DNA of 64,000 nt, from assembly GCF_018613755.1 (NCBI RefSeq), contig NZ_JAGGPP010000021.1, positions 16,794-80,793 of the forward strand. The letters run 5' to 3'. Of this stretch, positions 1 to 8,562 are shown piece by piece. Under the pieces are notes generated by a model. The model was not told the DNA's origin. It did no database searches and saw only the letters and a program-made list of their open reading frames with translations. Each line of letters starts with the position of its first letter. The stretch's first letter is position 1. A program made the position numbers and the translations under genes. Origin of the DNA: Arthrobacter sp. ISL-72. GTDB lineage: Bacteria > Actinomycetota > Actinomycetes > Actinomycetales > Micrococcaceae.

Positions 1-93
1 CGGGAGACAGAACAGCTTTACCAGGCCGTCAAGGCACAGCACGCACCGTTCGACGGCACAGACGCCGAGTGGTTTAGGAGAGGACGGGCATGA
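1..93 (+). CDS. C-terminal end of an unidentified protein (partial)
   Basis: Frame 1 is open from the first base and reads 30 residues ending in EWFRRGRA before a TGA at 91-93. The stop overlaps the next gene's start as ATGA (90-93), which is typical of translationally coupled genes, so this is probably the 3' end of the first gene of an operon. It is too short to assign a family. Confidence 0.5.
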   Translation, partial: RETEQLYQAVKAQHAPFDGTDAEWFRRGRA

Positions 94-650
94 GCGGAAT
101 CATCCGGGTTTACAAACGTGACGACGAAGGGGCCCTGCTGTTCCGGGAAGCCTGGTACGACGAGGACTACAACCAGTTCGTGATGAATCACGGCGTCGTC
201 GGGCACCAGAGCAAAACGGACGAAACCGATGTCCCGGACGCAGAGGCGGCCGAAGGACTCATGAACGCCTTCGCCGTGCAGTGCGCCGAGGAAGGCTACG
301 CCGAGATCGCCGACGAAGATCAGTTCTGGGTGGTTGCCCAGTATGCGCTGAAGAGCAAGGACGGCACCGACCGGGACCGCTACCTTGAGGAAAAAGCCAA
401 GGACGCCCTCATCAGCCACCTGGCCTGGCGCGGACTCGGCACCGTGGAACGGTCAGAGTTCGGCGACTCAAAACTCAACATCTTTTGCCTGTGCCCGGAT
501 GTCAACAAGGCCGTCAACGCCATCAAGATCTGCATCCGCGGCGAGGACTTGGACTTCACCAAGCTCAGCATCGGGGCCGCCCCCTTCAAGGATCCTGAGT
601 CGTTTAGGCTCAAGCACTCGCCGAAACCGGCTTCGGGCTTTACTCTCTAA
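90..650 (+). CDS. Hypothetical acidic protein, 186 aa
   Basis: A 186-residue soluble, acidic protein with no signal peptide or membrane segment. The start is supported by the ATGA overlap with the preceding reading frame and by AGGAGAGGACGGGC just upstream. The N-terminal ~60 residues (GIIRVYKRDDEGALLFREAWYD onward) are rich in charged and aromatic residues, and a central helix-like segment (about 95-115) is rich in Asp, Glu and Lys. I do not recognise the family. Its coupling to an upstream gene suggests the two act together, but the partner is outside the window. Confidence 0.8.
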   Translation: MSGIIRVYKRDDEGALLFREAWYDEDYNQFVMNHGVVGHQSKTDETDVPDAEAAEGLMNAFAVQCAEEGYAEIADEDQFWVVAQYALKSKDGTDRDRYLEEKAKDALISHLAWRGLGTVERSEFGDSKLNIFCLCPDVNKAVNAIKICIRGEDLDFTKLSIGAAPFKDPESFRLKHSPKPASGFTL

Positions 651-684
651 GAGGGGGAAACCGACTCTCTGGGAGGCATCCGCA

Positions 685-903
685 ATGACGCGTAAATCCG
701 TTCAACCAGGCCACACCCCGATTCCCCACGGAATTGGCGCGCCTGCCCGCCGGGCCATGGCCCATGCCGGACTGGAAACCTTGGAACAGGTGGTCCAGTT
801 CGGCAAACGGGAACTGCTGAAGTTGCACGGAATGGGCGTCAGGACCATGGCCCAGCTCGAGGACGCCATGGACGAGCACGGACTCGAGTTCCCCGCCGTC
901 TGA
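685..903 (+). CDS. Small helix-hairpin-helix DNA-binding protein, 72 aa
   Basis: A 72-residue basic protein. Residues ~20-65 (APARRAMAHAGLETLEQVVQ, then KRELLKLHGMGVRTMAQLE) match the helix-hairpin-helix fold of the RNA polymerase alpha C-terminal domain and related small actinobacterial proteins; LHGMGVRTM is the GxG-type hairpin. The open frame continues upstream, but the ATG at 685 is chosen because GGGAGG lies 8-9 bases before it and the domain begins right after. It probably binds DNA non-specifically or in a structure-dependent way. No partner is evident; it lies 34 bases after the preceding gene. Confidence 0.8.
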   Translation: MTRKSVQPGHTPIPHGIGAPARRAMAHAGLETLEQVVQFGKRELLKLHGMGVRTMAQLEDAMDEHGLEFPAV

Positions 904-945
904 CCCATCGCCGGGCCTCCTGCGCGGCCGTTATAGGCTGAATTC

Positions 946-1923
946 ATGACTGAATACCGCCGCGTAGGAAATTCCGGATTGACCGTCTCCGTTGTGGGCC
1001 TCGGCTGCAACAACCTTGGCCGGGCCAAAACGGTGACGGAGTCGCAGGAGGGGACCGACGCCGTCGTGCATGCCGCGCTGGATGCGGGCATCACGCTCTT
1101 TGACGTCGCGGACACCTACGGCCGGGAGCCCGGACTCAGCGAAACCATGCTGGGCAAGGCCCTTGCCGGGCGGCGCGGGGACGCTGTCGTTGCCACGAAG
1201 TTCGGCATGGATATGCGCGGCGCCAACGGCAACGACTTCGGTGCGCGCGGCTCCCGCCGGTACATCGTCAAGGCCGTCGAAGCGTCACTGCGCCGGCTTG
1301 GCACCGACTGGATTGACCTCTACCAGTTCCACACGCCGGACCCGCTGACCCCGGTTGATGAGACACTCGCCGCTCTGGAAGACCTCGTCACGAGCGGCAA
1401 GGTCCGCTACCTCGGCCACTCCAACCGGGCCGGCTGGCAGATCGCCGAGGCCGAATTCGTGGCGCGCGGCCGCGGAAGTTCCCGGTTCATCTCGACCCAG
1501 AACCACTACAACCTGCTGGACCGGCGCGCAGAGCTCGAGGTCACGCCGGCCGCGGAAGCCTACGGCCTGGGTGTGCTGCCGTACTTCCCCCTTGCCAACG
1601 GCCTCCTGACGGGGAAGTACGCTCCGGGCAGGGCCCCGGAAGGCTCCCGGCTCAGCCACACCCGCACCAACCTGGTCCGCGACGCCGACTGGGACCAGCT
1701 CGAGAAGTTCAGTGCGTTCGCGGCCGAACGCAACCTCAGCGAGGTCCAGGTCGCTTTCTCCTGGCTGGCCGCCCAGCCGTCGGTCAGCAGTGTGATCGCG
1801 GGAGCCACGCGGCCCGACCAGGTCCGCGAGAACGCGGCCGCGGTTGCCTGGGTGCCCGGTCCGGAGGAGCTGGCCGAGCTGGATGGGATCTTCCCCCGCA
1901 CGCCGAAGGTCGCACTCTTCTGA
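946..1923 (+). CDS. Aldo/keto reductase
   Basis: A 325-residue (alpha/beta)8-barrel NADPH-dependent oxidoreductase that reduces aldehydes or ketones; the substrate cannot be told from sequence. The full catalytic tetrad is visible: Asp53 and Tyr58 in FDVADTYG, Lys85 in ATKFG and His128 in YQFHTPDP. The C-terminal NADP-phosphate-binding segment follows (SSVIAGATRPDQVRENA, about 280-296). Length is normal for the family. Its TGA overlaps the start of the nucleoside hydrolase gene (TGATG), so the two are probably co-transcribed and the enzyme may act on a sugar or aldehyde released by nucleoside breakdown; that role is inferred. Confidence 0.93.
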   Translation: MTEYRRVGNSGLTVSVVGLGCNNLGRAKTVTESQEGTDAVVHAALDAGITLFDVADTYGREPGLSETMLGKALAGRRGDAVVATKFGMDMRGANGNDFGARGSRRYIVKAVEASLRRLGTDWIDLYQFHTPDPLTPVDETLAALEDLVTSGKVRYLGHSNRAGWQIAEAEFVARGRGSSRFISTQNHYNLLDRRAELEVTPAAEAYGLGVLPYFPLANGLLTGKYAPGRAPEGSRLSHTRTNLVRDADWDQLEKFSAFAAERNLSEVQVAFSWLAAQPSVSSVIAGATRPDQVRENAAAVAWVPGPEELAELDGIFPRTPKVALF

Positions 1924-2945
1924 TGCACACGGTCCTGATGGACGTCGACACCGGCATCGACGACGCCCTTGCCCTGGTGTACCTTGTGTCCCGCCCGGAC
2001 GTCCGCGTGCAGGCCATCACCTGCACCGCCGGCAACGTGGGCGCACGGCAGGTGGCGCTGAACAACCTTGCCCTCCTGGAACTGTGCGGCCGGTCGGGAA
2101 TCGAGGTGTCAATCGGCGCCGAGGTGCCGCTGGAGATCCCGCTGGTCACCACCGAGGAAACCCACGGCCCGCAGGGGATCGGCTACGCGGAACTTCCGCC
2201 GCCCACCGGCCGGATCTCGCAGCGGCACGCGGTGGACGTCTGGGTGGACGAGGTGCGCAGGCACCCGGGCGAAATCACGGGCCTGATCACAGGTCCGCTG
2301 ACCAACTTCGCCCTTGCCCTCCGCCGCGAACCGGAACTGCCGCGCCTGCTCAAGGGACTGGTGATTATGGGCGGCAGCTTCTACTACCAGGGCAACACCA
2401 CCCCGACGGCGGAATGGAATGTCTCGGTCGATCCCCATGCCGCGAGAGAAGTGTTTGCCGCGTACCGCGGCCTCCCGGAGGACAAGCTCCCGGTGGTGTG
2501 CGCGCTGGAGACCACCGAACTCATTGAGATGCGGCCCGAGCACCTGCAGCGCCTGGCCGAGGCCGCCGGCACTGACCCGGATCCCGTGCTTCCGGAGCAG
2601 CCGGAGGGCCTGCGCAGCCGGTCCGCCAACCCCTTGGTGGCATGCCTGACCGATGCCATCCGCTTCTACATGGACTTCCACCGGCTCCATGACCAGGGGT
2701 TCGTGGCCCACGTGCACGACGCCTTCGCAGCCTGTGTGGCAATCGGCCGGACGGAGGTGGCCACGGCACTTGCCACAGTGGACGTCGAAACCGCTTCCCC
2801 ACTGCTGACGGGCACTACCGTGGCGGACTACCGCGGTCTCTGGGGCTTGCCCCCAAACGCCCGGATCGTGACCTCCAACAACCCGAAGCAGTGCTTCGAT
2901 GAGCTCATCGAATCAGTGGGCGCTTTGGCCCGCAGGCTGACCTAA
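1923..2945 (+). CDS. Nucleoside hydrolase (IunH-type)
   Basis: A 340-residue inosine-uridine-preferring nucleoside N-ribohydrolase, which hydrolyses ribonucleosides to free base and ribose. The calcium-binding signature is at the N-terminus: Asp7, Asp9, Asp13 and Asp14 in DVDTGIDDALAL. Other family blocks are GPLTNFALAL (~125), MGGSFYYQGNTTPTAEWN (~150) and a VHDAFAAC segment near 265. The ATG overlaps the stop of the aldo/keto reductase. A three-gene ECF transporter begins 93 bases downstream, suggesting one uptake-and-cleavage unit. Base preference (purine or pyrimidine) cannot be decided here. Confidence 0.93.
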   Translation: MHTVLMDVDTGIDDALALVYLVSRPDVRVQAITCTAGNVGARQVALNNLALLELCGRSGIEVSIGAEVPLEIPLVTTEETHGPQGIGYAELPPPTGRISQRHAVDVWVDEVRRHPGEITGLITGPLTNFALALRREPELPRLLKGLVIMGGSFYYQGNTTPTAEWNVSVDPHAAREVFAAYRGLPEDKLPVVCALETTELIEMRPEHLQRLAEAAGTDPDPVLPEQPEGLRSRSANPLVACLTDAIRFYMDFHRLHDQGFVAHVHDAFAACVAIGRTEVATALATVDVETASPLLTGTTVADYRGLWGLPPNARIVTSNNPKQCFDELIESVGALARRLT

Positions 2946-3038
2946 GATGGTAGCTGCGTCGAGGTGACATAGGCGCTCGTTTGCCGATCCCGGTACCGGC
3001 GTACCCGCGGAACGCAGCCCACAGCCAAAGGAACAACC

Positions 3039-3860
3039 ATGTCACAGCAATCGCAGACCCTTCCCGCCCCTGGACCGGCGTCGGTGCGCGGCCGCCGCCT
3101 GCTCGAACTGCTCGGCGCGGTATCCATTGCAGCCACCTTCATTTTCCTCGTCCTGACGCAGCCGGCCGACATCACCAACGGCCTCGCGAGCGGCTCCACC
3201 CTGGTGGCGCTGGGCGGTTTCCTGCTGGGAGCCATCCTCCTGATCATCGGAGTGCTGCCCACCCTTCCCACGTCCACCCTGGTGCTGATTCCCGTGGCGC
3301 TCGTCCTCAACATCGCGCTCGGGCAGATCATGGGATCCACCGGCCTGCCGTTCTACTTTGACGCCATCGGCACGGTGCTCATTGCCGTCCTGGCAGGCCC
3401 CGCCGCAGGAGCCGCAACCGGCGCGCTCAGCAGCATCGTCTGGTCCTTCATCAACCCCACAGTCCTGCCATTCGCCGCCGGGGCGGCGCTCATCGGCTTC
3501 CTGGCCGGCCTTGCCGCCCGCTGCGGGCTGTTCCGCCGCTTCTACCTCGCTCCGGTAGCGGGCTTCGTGACGGGCATCCTCGCCGGCGTCGTCTCCGCAC
3601 CCATCGCGGCCTTCGTCTTCGGCGGCACCGCCGGCGCCGGAACCGGTGCGATCGTCAGTGCGTTCCGGGCGATGGGCGACACCCTCCTGGCCGCGATCAC
3701 CAAGCAGGCGCTCATCTCGGACCCCATGGACAAGGCCATTGTCTTCGCAGTCGTTGCGATGCTGGTGTACGCGCTGCCCCGCCGCACCGCTCTGCAGTTC
3801 GCCTTCGTACGGCGCTTCAACGTGCTCGCCGGCAAGACGCAGGAAACGCCGGGCGACTGA
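3039..3860 (+). CDS. ECF transporter, substrate-binding S component
   Basis: A 273-residue, almost wholly hydrophobic protein with about six to eight membrane segments between residues 22 and 255. The conserved patch NIALGQIMGSTGLPFYFDAIGTVL (about 88-111) is typical of vitamin/precursor-binding S components that dock on EcfT. RBS AAAGGAAC lies 6 bases before the ATG. The EcfT and EcfA genes follow immediately, so this is a dedicated (group I) ECF system. The ligand is not readable from sequence; the adjacent nucleoside hydrolase points to a nucleoside, nucleobase or related precursor. Confidence 0.85.
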   Translation: MSQQSQTLPAPGPASVRGRRLLELLGAVSIAATFIFLVLTQPADITNGLASGSTLVALGGFLLGAILLIIGVLPTLPTSTLVLIPVALVLNIALGQIMGSTGLPFYFDAIGTVLIAVLAGPAAGAATGALSSIVWSFINPTVLPFAAGAALIGFLAGLAARCGLFRRFYLAPVAGFVTGILAGVVSAPIAAFVFGGTAGAGTGAIVSAFRAMGDTLLAAITKQALISDPMDKAIVFAVVAMLVYALPRRTALQFAFVRRFNVLAGKTQETPGD

Positions 3861-3864
3861 TTCC

Positions 3865-4749
3865 GTGCCGGCCCCGACCCGACCGCCTGAACCGAAGCGT
3901 CCCGCGGTGCCGAACCGGCGCCCCGCACTGAACCCGCTGACCACCTTGGCGGCGGCCGTAGCTGCTGCAGTGATGACGACGGCGGCATCCAGCTGGGCGG
4001 TTTCCCTCGCCGTCGCATCTGCTGCCGCCGTGCTGGCGGTGCGGGCCGGGGTGGGCGCCCGCCTGGCCCCGGCCGCTGCCGTGATCCTGGCGCCCTTCTG
4101 GCTGTCCCTGCTGATCATGCACGGGTTGTTCTTTCCCGAAGGGCGTACGGTTCTCGCGCAGTGGGGCGCGGCGCGGGTCACCACGGAGGGGCTTGGCTTC
4201 GCGCTGGACATGGGCACCCGGACGGCAGCATACGTGATGGTGTTCCTGCTCTTTTCGTTCACCGTCCGGTTGCCGGACCTCGTGGCAGTAATGTCCGCGC
4301 GCCGGGTGCCTCCGCAGTTCGGCTACGTGCTGGCATCCACCCTGACGCTGGCGCCGGCCGTCACTGTCCGGCTGGCGCGGATCCGGCAGGCCCAGGAATC
4401 GCGGGGACTCGTACTCCGGGGCGGACCGCTCCGTCGGCTCGCGGCGGCGCGGCAGCAAATGGTGCCGCTGGTGCTCGCGCTCATCCAGGACGCCGGCGAC
4501 CGGGCCCAAGCGCTCGACTCCCGCGGCTTCAACGCATCCAGGGAACGCACCAGCTACCGGGAAGTGCCGGATACCGCGGCCCAGCGCACCTTCCGGGCCG
4601 TTGCGCTGGCGGCGGCCGCGGCCGCGGTGGGGCTGCGGATTTCAGGGCACTGGCCGGAGGGACTGTGGATGGTCGGACTCTGGCCTGACGCACCGTCGCC
4701 TGTCGCACTGCTGGCTGTCGCACTGCTGGCCCGGGGAGTGCCGGCATGA
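3865..4749 (+). CDS. ECF transporter transmembrane component EcfT
   Basis: A 294-residue membrane protein that couples ATP hydrolysis to S-component movement. The GTG at 3865 is chosen because it follows the S-component stop by 4 bases; the longer open frame upstream lies entirely within that gene. After a Pro/Arg-rich cytoplasmic N-terminus there are four to five helices (about 31-140), then the two EcfT coupling motifs: RIRQAQESRGL (~172) and DAGDRAQALDSRGFN (~212), both with the Ala/Gln/Ser-Arg-Gly pattern that contacts the ATPases. The final helices near 250-290 close the protein. Its stop overlaps the ATPase start (ATGA). Confidence 0.88.
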   Translation: MPAPTRPPEPKRPAVPNRRPALNPLTTLAAAVAAAVMTTAASSWAVSLAVASAAAVLAVRAGVGARLAPAAAVILAPFWLSLLIMHGLFFPEGRTVLAQWGAARVTTEGLGFALDMGTRTAAYVMVFLLFSFTVRLPDLVAVMSARRVPPQFGYVLASTLTLAPAVTVRLARIRQAQESRGLVLRGGPLRRLAAARQQMVPLVLALIQDAGDRAQALDSRGFNASRERTSYREVPDTAAQRTFRAVALAAAAAAVGLRISGHWPEGLWMVGLWPDAPSPVALLAVALLARGVPA

Positions 4750-6350
4750 AGGCGGCCGCCCTGCTGCAGGCCGGAATCACCGAATTCAGCTACCACGGGG
4801 AAGAGGCGCCCGTCCTGCGCGACATCGAGATCGCTGCGGCGCCGGGCACTCTTACTGCCGTGCTGGGCGGCTCCGGCAGCGGAAAGTCGACACTCGGGAA
4901 GCTGCTGGCAGGCTGGATGTCCGGCGGCCACTCCGGCCTGTTCCGCGGCACCCTCCACCTGGATGTTCAGGGCGCTGCGCCGGGCGGAGACAGCAGTCCC
5001 TTGGTCTTCCGGGGCTCCCCGGACGACCCCCGGATCAACCCCGCCCTCTGGTCCCGGCATGTGGGCTACGTCCCGCAGGATGCGGCCGCCCTGCTGTCCA
5101 CCGTCGGGTCCACGGTGGCCGAGGAACTGGCGTTCGGCCTCGAGAACCGCGGGGTGAACCGGCAACTGATGCAGTCGGAAGTGGAACGCGCCGCCGAAGC
5201 AGCCGGGCTGACTGCGCTGCTCGATCGCGATCCCGCCACACTCTCCGGCGGCGAACTGCGGCGGCTGGCCATGGCCTGTTCCGCCATTACCAGGCCCTGT
5301 GTGCTGGTGCTCGATGAACCGCTCGGTTCGCTGGACCACGCCGGCGCACAGTCCGTCCGGGCGCTGGTCCGCAGCCTGCTGGAGTCCGGTACCGCTGTCA
5401 TCGTACTGACCCAGACAGTCGATGAGCTGGGCTTGGCGGCGGATCACTGGCTCGTGCTCGACGGCGGAACGGTCACCGCCCGCGGCGCGCCCGGCGGGCT
5501 CGCCGCCAGCGCGGAGCTGCTGCAGTCCGGCGTTGTGCTTCCCGCCGTACCGGGCTATGGTTTTGGCTGGCAGTGCAGAGCCGTTGCCCCGCGCGGGGCT
5601 GATTCGCGCCCAGCCACCCCGCGCCCGGACAATCCCCGCCCAGCCACCCCGCGCCCCGCCGATCCGCGCCCCGCCGCGGACACTCCCGCCGTCCTCGAGC
5701 TGGAGCGAGTCTCCTTTGCCTTCCCGGCCGGACGCGGCGGACAGGGGCGCGGAATCCTGAAAGAGCTGAGCCTGGCGGTCCGGTCAGGGGAGGTGGTGGC
5801 CGTGACCGGGCCCAACGGTGCCGGGAAGTCCACCCTGCTGCGGCATTTCAACGGCCTGCTTCGTCCGGGCTTGGGAACCGTCAGGGTACTGGGCGCGGAC
5901 ATCCGCGGTGTTCCAACCGGACGGGTGGCAGACAAGGTGGGCCTGCTCTTCCAGCATCCGCGGGACCAGCTTTTCGAACGGACGGTCCTGCGCGAAGTGC
6001 TCTTTGGCCTGGACCGGAAGTACGGGCCGGAGGCGGCCGGGAAAGCGCGGGCAGCGCTCACCGCCGTCGGACTTGGAGAGCAGCTGGAAACGCATCCTCA
6101 CGAGCTTCCGGCGTCGGCACAGCGGCTCCTGGCCCTCGCCACGGTCCTGGCGCGCGAACCGGACGTCATTGCACTGGATGAACCCACGGTGGGACTGGAC
6201 CGCCACGGCCTGGAACGGCTCGACGACGCCGTCCGGGCTGCCACCGAGCGGGACGCCGCCGTCGTTATGGTCACGCATGAGCTGGCCTACGCCCGCCAAG
6301 CCGCCGACCGCATCCTTGAGCTGAGGGACGGCTCGCTGCGGGAACTCTGA
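4746..6350 (+). CDS. ECF transporter ATPase, fused double ABC protein
   Basis: A 534-residue fusion of two ABC ATPase domains, energising the EcfT/S pair. Domain 1 has Walker A GGSGSGKST (41-49), signature LSGGE (~166) and Walker B VLVLDEP (~187). Domain 2 has Walker A GPNGAGKST (~355), Q-loop LLFQHPRDQ, Walker B VIALDEP and switch His in MVTHELA. The second domain's signature is degenerate (ELPASAQRL where LSGGQ is expected), so one ATP site is probably weak, giving an asymmetric motor. The domains are joined by a Pro/Arg/Ala linker (~285-312) built of repeated RPATPRP units. The gene starts inside the EcfT stop and ends 22 bases from a convergent gene. Confidence 0.92.
   Translation: MKAAALLQAGITEFSYHGEEAPVLRDIEIAAAPGTLTAVLGGSGSGKSTLGKLLAGWMSGGHSGLFRGTLHLDVQGAAPGGDSSPLVFRGSPDDPRINPALWSRHVGYVPQDAAALLSTVGSTVAEELAFGLENRGVNRQLMQSEVERAAEAAGLTALLDRDPATLSGGELRRLAMACSAITRPCVLVLDEPLGSLDHAGAQSVRALVRSLLESGTAVIVLTQTVDELGLAADHWLVLDGGTVTARGAPGGLAASAELLQSGVVLPAVPGYGFGWQCRAVAPRGADSRPATPRPDNPRPATPRPADPRPAADTPAVLELERVSFAFPAGRGGQGRGILKELSLAVRSGEVVAVTGPNGAGKSTLLRHFNGLLRPGLGTVRVLGADIRGVPTGRVADKVGLLFQHPRDQLFERTVLREVLFGLDRKYGPEAAGKARAALTAVGLGEQLETHPHELPASAQRLLALATVLAREPDVIALDEPTVGLDRHGLERLDDAVRAATERDAAVVMVTHELAYARQAADRILELRDGSLREL
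5601..5682 (+). repeat. Pro/Arg repeat DNA in the EcfA inter-domain linker
   Basis: Two near-identical copies of a GC-rich unit containing CCCAGCCACCCCGCGCCC, plus partial copies, encode SRPATPRPDNPRPATPRP followed by ADPRPAAD. The tract is a flexible linker between the two ATPase domains. All units seen are a multiple of three bases long overall, so the frame is kept. Confidence 0.7.
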
Positions 6351-6372
6351 TTCTGTCCCCGCAGCGAAGGTG

Positions 6373-8562
6373 TCAGGCCGGCACTGGAGCGGACGCCACG
6401 CCCGGTGCCAGGAACCGTTTGCCGTTGACGCGTTCCGAGGCGCCCACGCGGTCCAGGTACGGGGTGATTCCGCCCAGGAACATCGGCCAGCCGGCGCCGA
6501 GGATCATGCACAGGTCGATGTCCTCGGGCCCCGCCACAACACCTTCCTCTAGCATGAGGCCGATTTCCTCGGCCAGGGCGTCCTGCGTGCGGCGAAGGAC
6601 CTCGTCACCCGTGGACGGGGACGTGCCGAACGACAGCAGCGCCATGGTTTCGGCCGGAATGAACGGCTTGCCGTCAGGTCCGGGTTCCGGCGCCCAGAGG
6701 GACTTCACCCCGTTGTCGATCAGTTTCTGCAGGTTCTGCGAGACCCTGAAGCGGTCGCCGAACGCGGCGTGCAGGGATTCCTGGACGTGCTGCGCCACCG
6801 GCAGGCCCACCATGGAGCCCAGCGTGAACGGCGTCATCGGCAGGCCCATGGGCCGCAGTGCATTGTCCGCAACATCGGCCGGAGTGCCTTCGTCGAAGGC
6901 GGCGGTCACTTCGCCCATGAGCCGCAGCAGGATGCGGTTGACCACGAACGCGGGGGCGTCCTTGACCAGAACGGCCGACTTCTTGAGTCCCTTGGCAAGC
7001 TCAAAAGCGGTGGCCAGCACGGCGTCGTCGGTCTTCGGCGCGCGCACGATCTCCAGCAGCGGCATCACGGCCACCGGGTTGAAGAAATGGAAACCCACCA
7101 GCCGCTCCGGGTGCGCCAGGTCTTCGGCCATTGCCGTGACGGAGAGCGAGGACGTGTTGGTGGCCAGGATGCAGTCGGGGGAGACAATCGCTTCGACTTC
7201 GGCGAAGACCTGCTTTTTGACGTTCAGCTCTTCAAAGACGGCCTCGATCACGAAGTCGGCGTCGGCAAAGGCATCCCAGGAAACCGATCCGGTGACCAGT
7301 GCCCTGGTGCGGTTGGCAGCGTCCGCACTGATCCGGTTTTTGGCCAGCAGCTTGTCCACTTCGGTGTGTACATAGCCCACACCCTTGTCCACACGGGCCT
7401 GGTCGATGTCCGTCATGACCACGGGCACTTTGAGCTGCCGGGCGAAGAGGAGGGCCAGCTGGCTGGCCATCAGCCCGGCGCCAATCACGCCGATCCTGGT
7501 CACCGGCCGTGCCAGTTTGCGGTCGGGGGCACCGGCCGGGCGCTTGGTGCGCTTCTGCACCAGGTCCAGGAACGCGTACACGGTGGAGCGGAACTCATCG
7601 GTCTGCATGAGGCCGGCCAGTGTCTCGCATTCGAGTGCCGCCGCGTCGGCCTGGCCCATGGCCCTGTTGGCCTCCATGACGTCCAACACTTTGGCGGGGG
7701 CGGGGGAAGCATTGGACGTCTTGGACTCCACAAAGGCCCTTCCGCCGGCAACGGCTGCCGCCCAGCGCCCGGCAACAGCCGGGTCGGAAGGGTCGACGGC
7801 GTTGGGACGCTCGGGAACCACCTCGCCGGAGATGACCTTCGCGGCCCAGGCAAGGGACTGTTCCAGGAAGTCTGCCGGCTCAAAGATGGCGTCCGCGACG
7901 CCCAGGCCGAATGCCTGCGGACCGGTGAGCGTGCGGTTGTTGCTGAGCGGATTCTCGATCATCACCTTGACGGCGTTCTCGGGACCGATCAGCCGCGGCA
8001 GGATGTAGACGCCGCCCCAGCCGGGCACCAGCCCGATGAACGCTTCCGGAAGTGCCAGTGAACCGGCGCCGGTGGACACCGTGCGGTAGGTGGACTGAAG
8101 GGCGATCTCCAGGCCGCCGCCAAGGGACACGCCGTTGATAAAGGCGAAACTGGGTACTCCCAGGTTGGCCAGGGTTGCGTAGACCTCGTGCCCCAGCCGG
8201 GCCATCCAGAGTCCGTGGTCGCGGTTGTTGAGGGACTTGACCGCTGACAGATCCGCTCCGGCCACCAGGAAGTAGGGCTTGCCGGTCACGCCGACACCCA
8301 CGATCTCTCCGCGGGCGGCACGGTCCCTGAGCCCTTCGAGGACCGTGCCAAGCTCCACCAGCGTGTTCGGACCCAGGGTGGTGGGCTTCGTGTGGTCCAG
8401 GCCGTTGTCCAGGGTGATGAGCGCGAAGGTTCCGGCACTGGACTTCCCGGCATTCGTCTTTCCACGTGCGGCCGGTAGTTCAATGTCCCGGACGTAGGAA
8501 TGGGTGACTGTCTCGTCAGGGAAGAGATCGGCAAGCTTGCGGAAATCTGCGGCGACGCTCAT
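6373..8562 (-). CDS. fadB: Fatty acid beta-oxidation multifunctional protein (hydratase / 3-hydroxyacyl-CoA dehydrogenase)
   Basis: A 729-residue alpha subunit carrying out hydration and NAD-dependent dehydrogenation in beta-oxidation. The N-terminal crotonase domain has GKPYFLVAGADLS, the oxyanion loop NGVSLGGGLE and catalytic Glu152 and Glu173. From about residue 370 comes the dehydrogenase: Rossmann motif GVIGAGLMASQ, then HFFNPVAVMPLLEI with the catalytic His/Glu pair, and a C-terminal helical domain (about 560-725). The open frame runs further upstream, but the ATG at 8562 is chosen because it overlaps the thiolase stop as ATGA. Paired with the thiolase, it should form the trifunctional complex. 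FadB and FadJ types cannot be separated by eye. Confidence 0.93.
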   Translation of the reverse strand: MSVAADFRKLADLFPDETVTHSYVRDIELPAARGKTNAGKSSAGTFALITLDNGLDHTKPTTLGPNTLVELGTVLEGLRDRAARGEIVGVGVTGKPYFLVAGADLSAVKSLNNRDHGLWMARLGHEVYATLANLGVPSFAFINGVSLGGGLEIALQSTYRTVSTGAGSLALPEAFIGLVPGWGGVYILPRLIGPENAVKVMIENPLSNNRTLTGPQAFGLGVADAIFEPADFLEQSLAWAAKVISGEVVPERPNAVDPSDPAVAGRWAAAVAGGRAFVESKTSNASPAPAKVLDVMEANRAMGQADAAALECETLAGLMQTDEFRSTVYAFLDLVQKRTKRPAGAPDRKLARPVTRIGVIGAGLMASQLALLFARQLKVPVVMTDIDQARVDKGVGYVHTEVDKLLAKNRISADAANRTRALVTGSVSWDAFADADFVIEAVFEELNVKKQVFAEVEAIVSPDCILATNTSSLSVTAMAEDLAHPERLVGFHFFNPVAVMPLLEIVRAPKTDDAVLATAFELAKGLKKSAVLVKDAPAFVVNRILLRLMGEVTAAFDEGTPADVADNALRPMGLPMTPFTLGSMVGLPVAQHVQESLHAAFGDRFRVSQNLQKLIDNGVKSLWAPEPGPDGKPFIPAETMALLSFGTSPSTGDEVLRRTQDALAEEIGLMLEEGVVAGPEDIDLCMILGAGWPMFLGGITPYLDRVGASERVNGKRFLAPGVASAPVPA

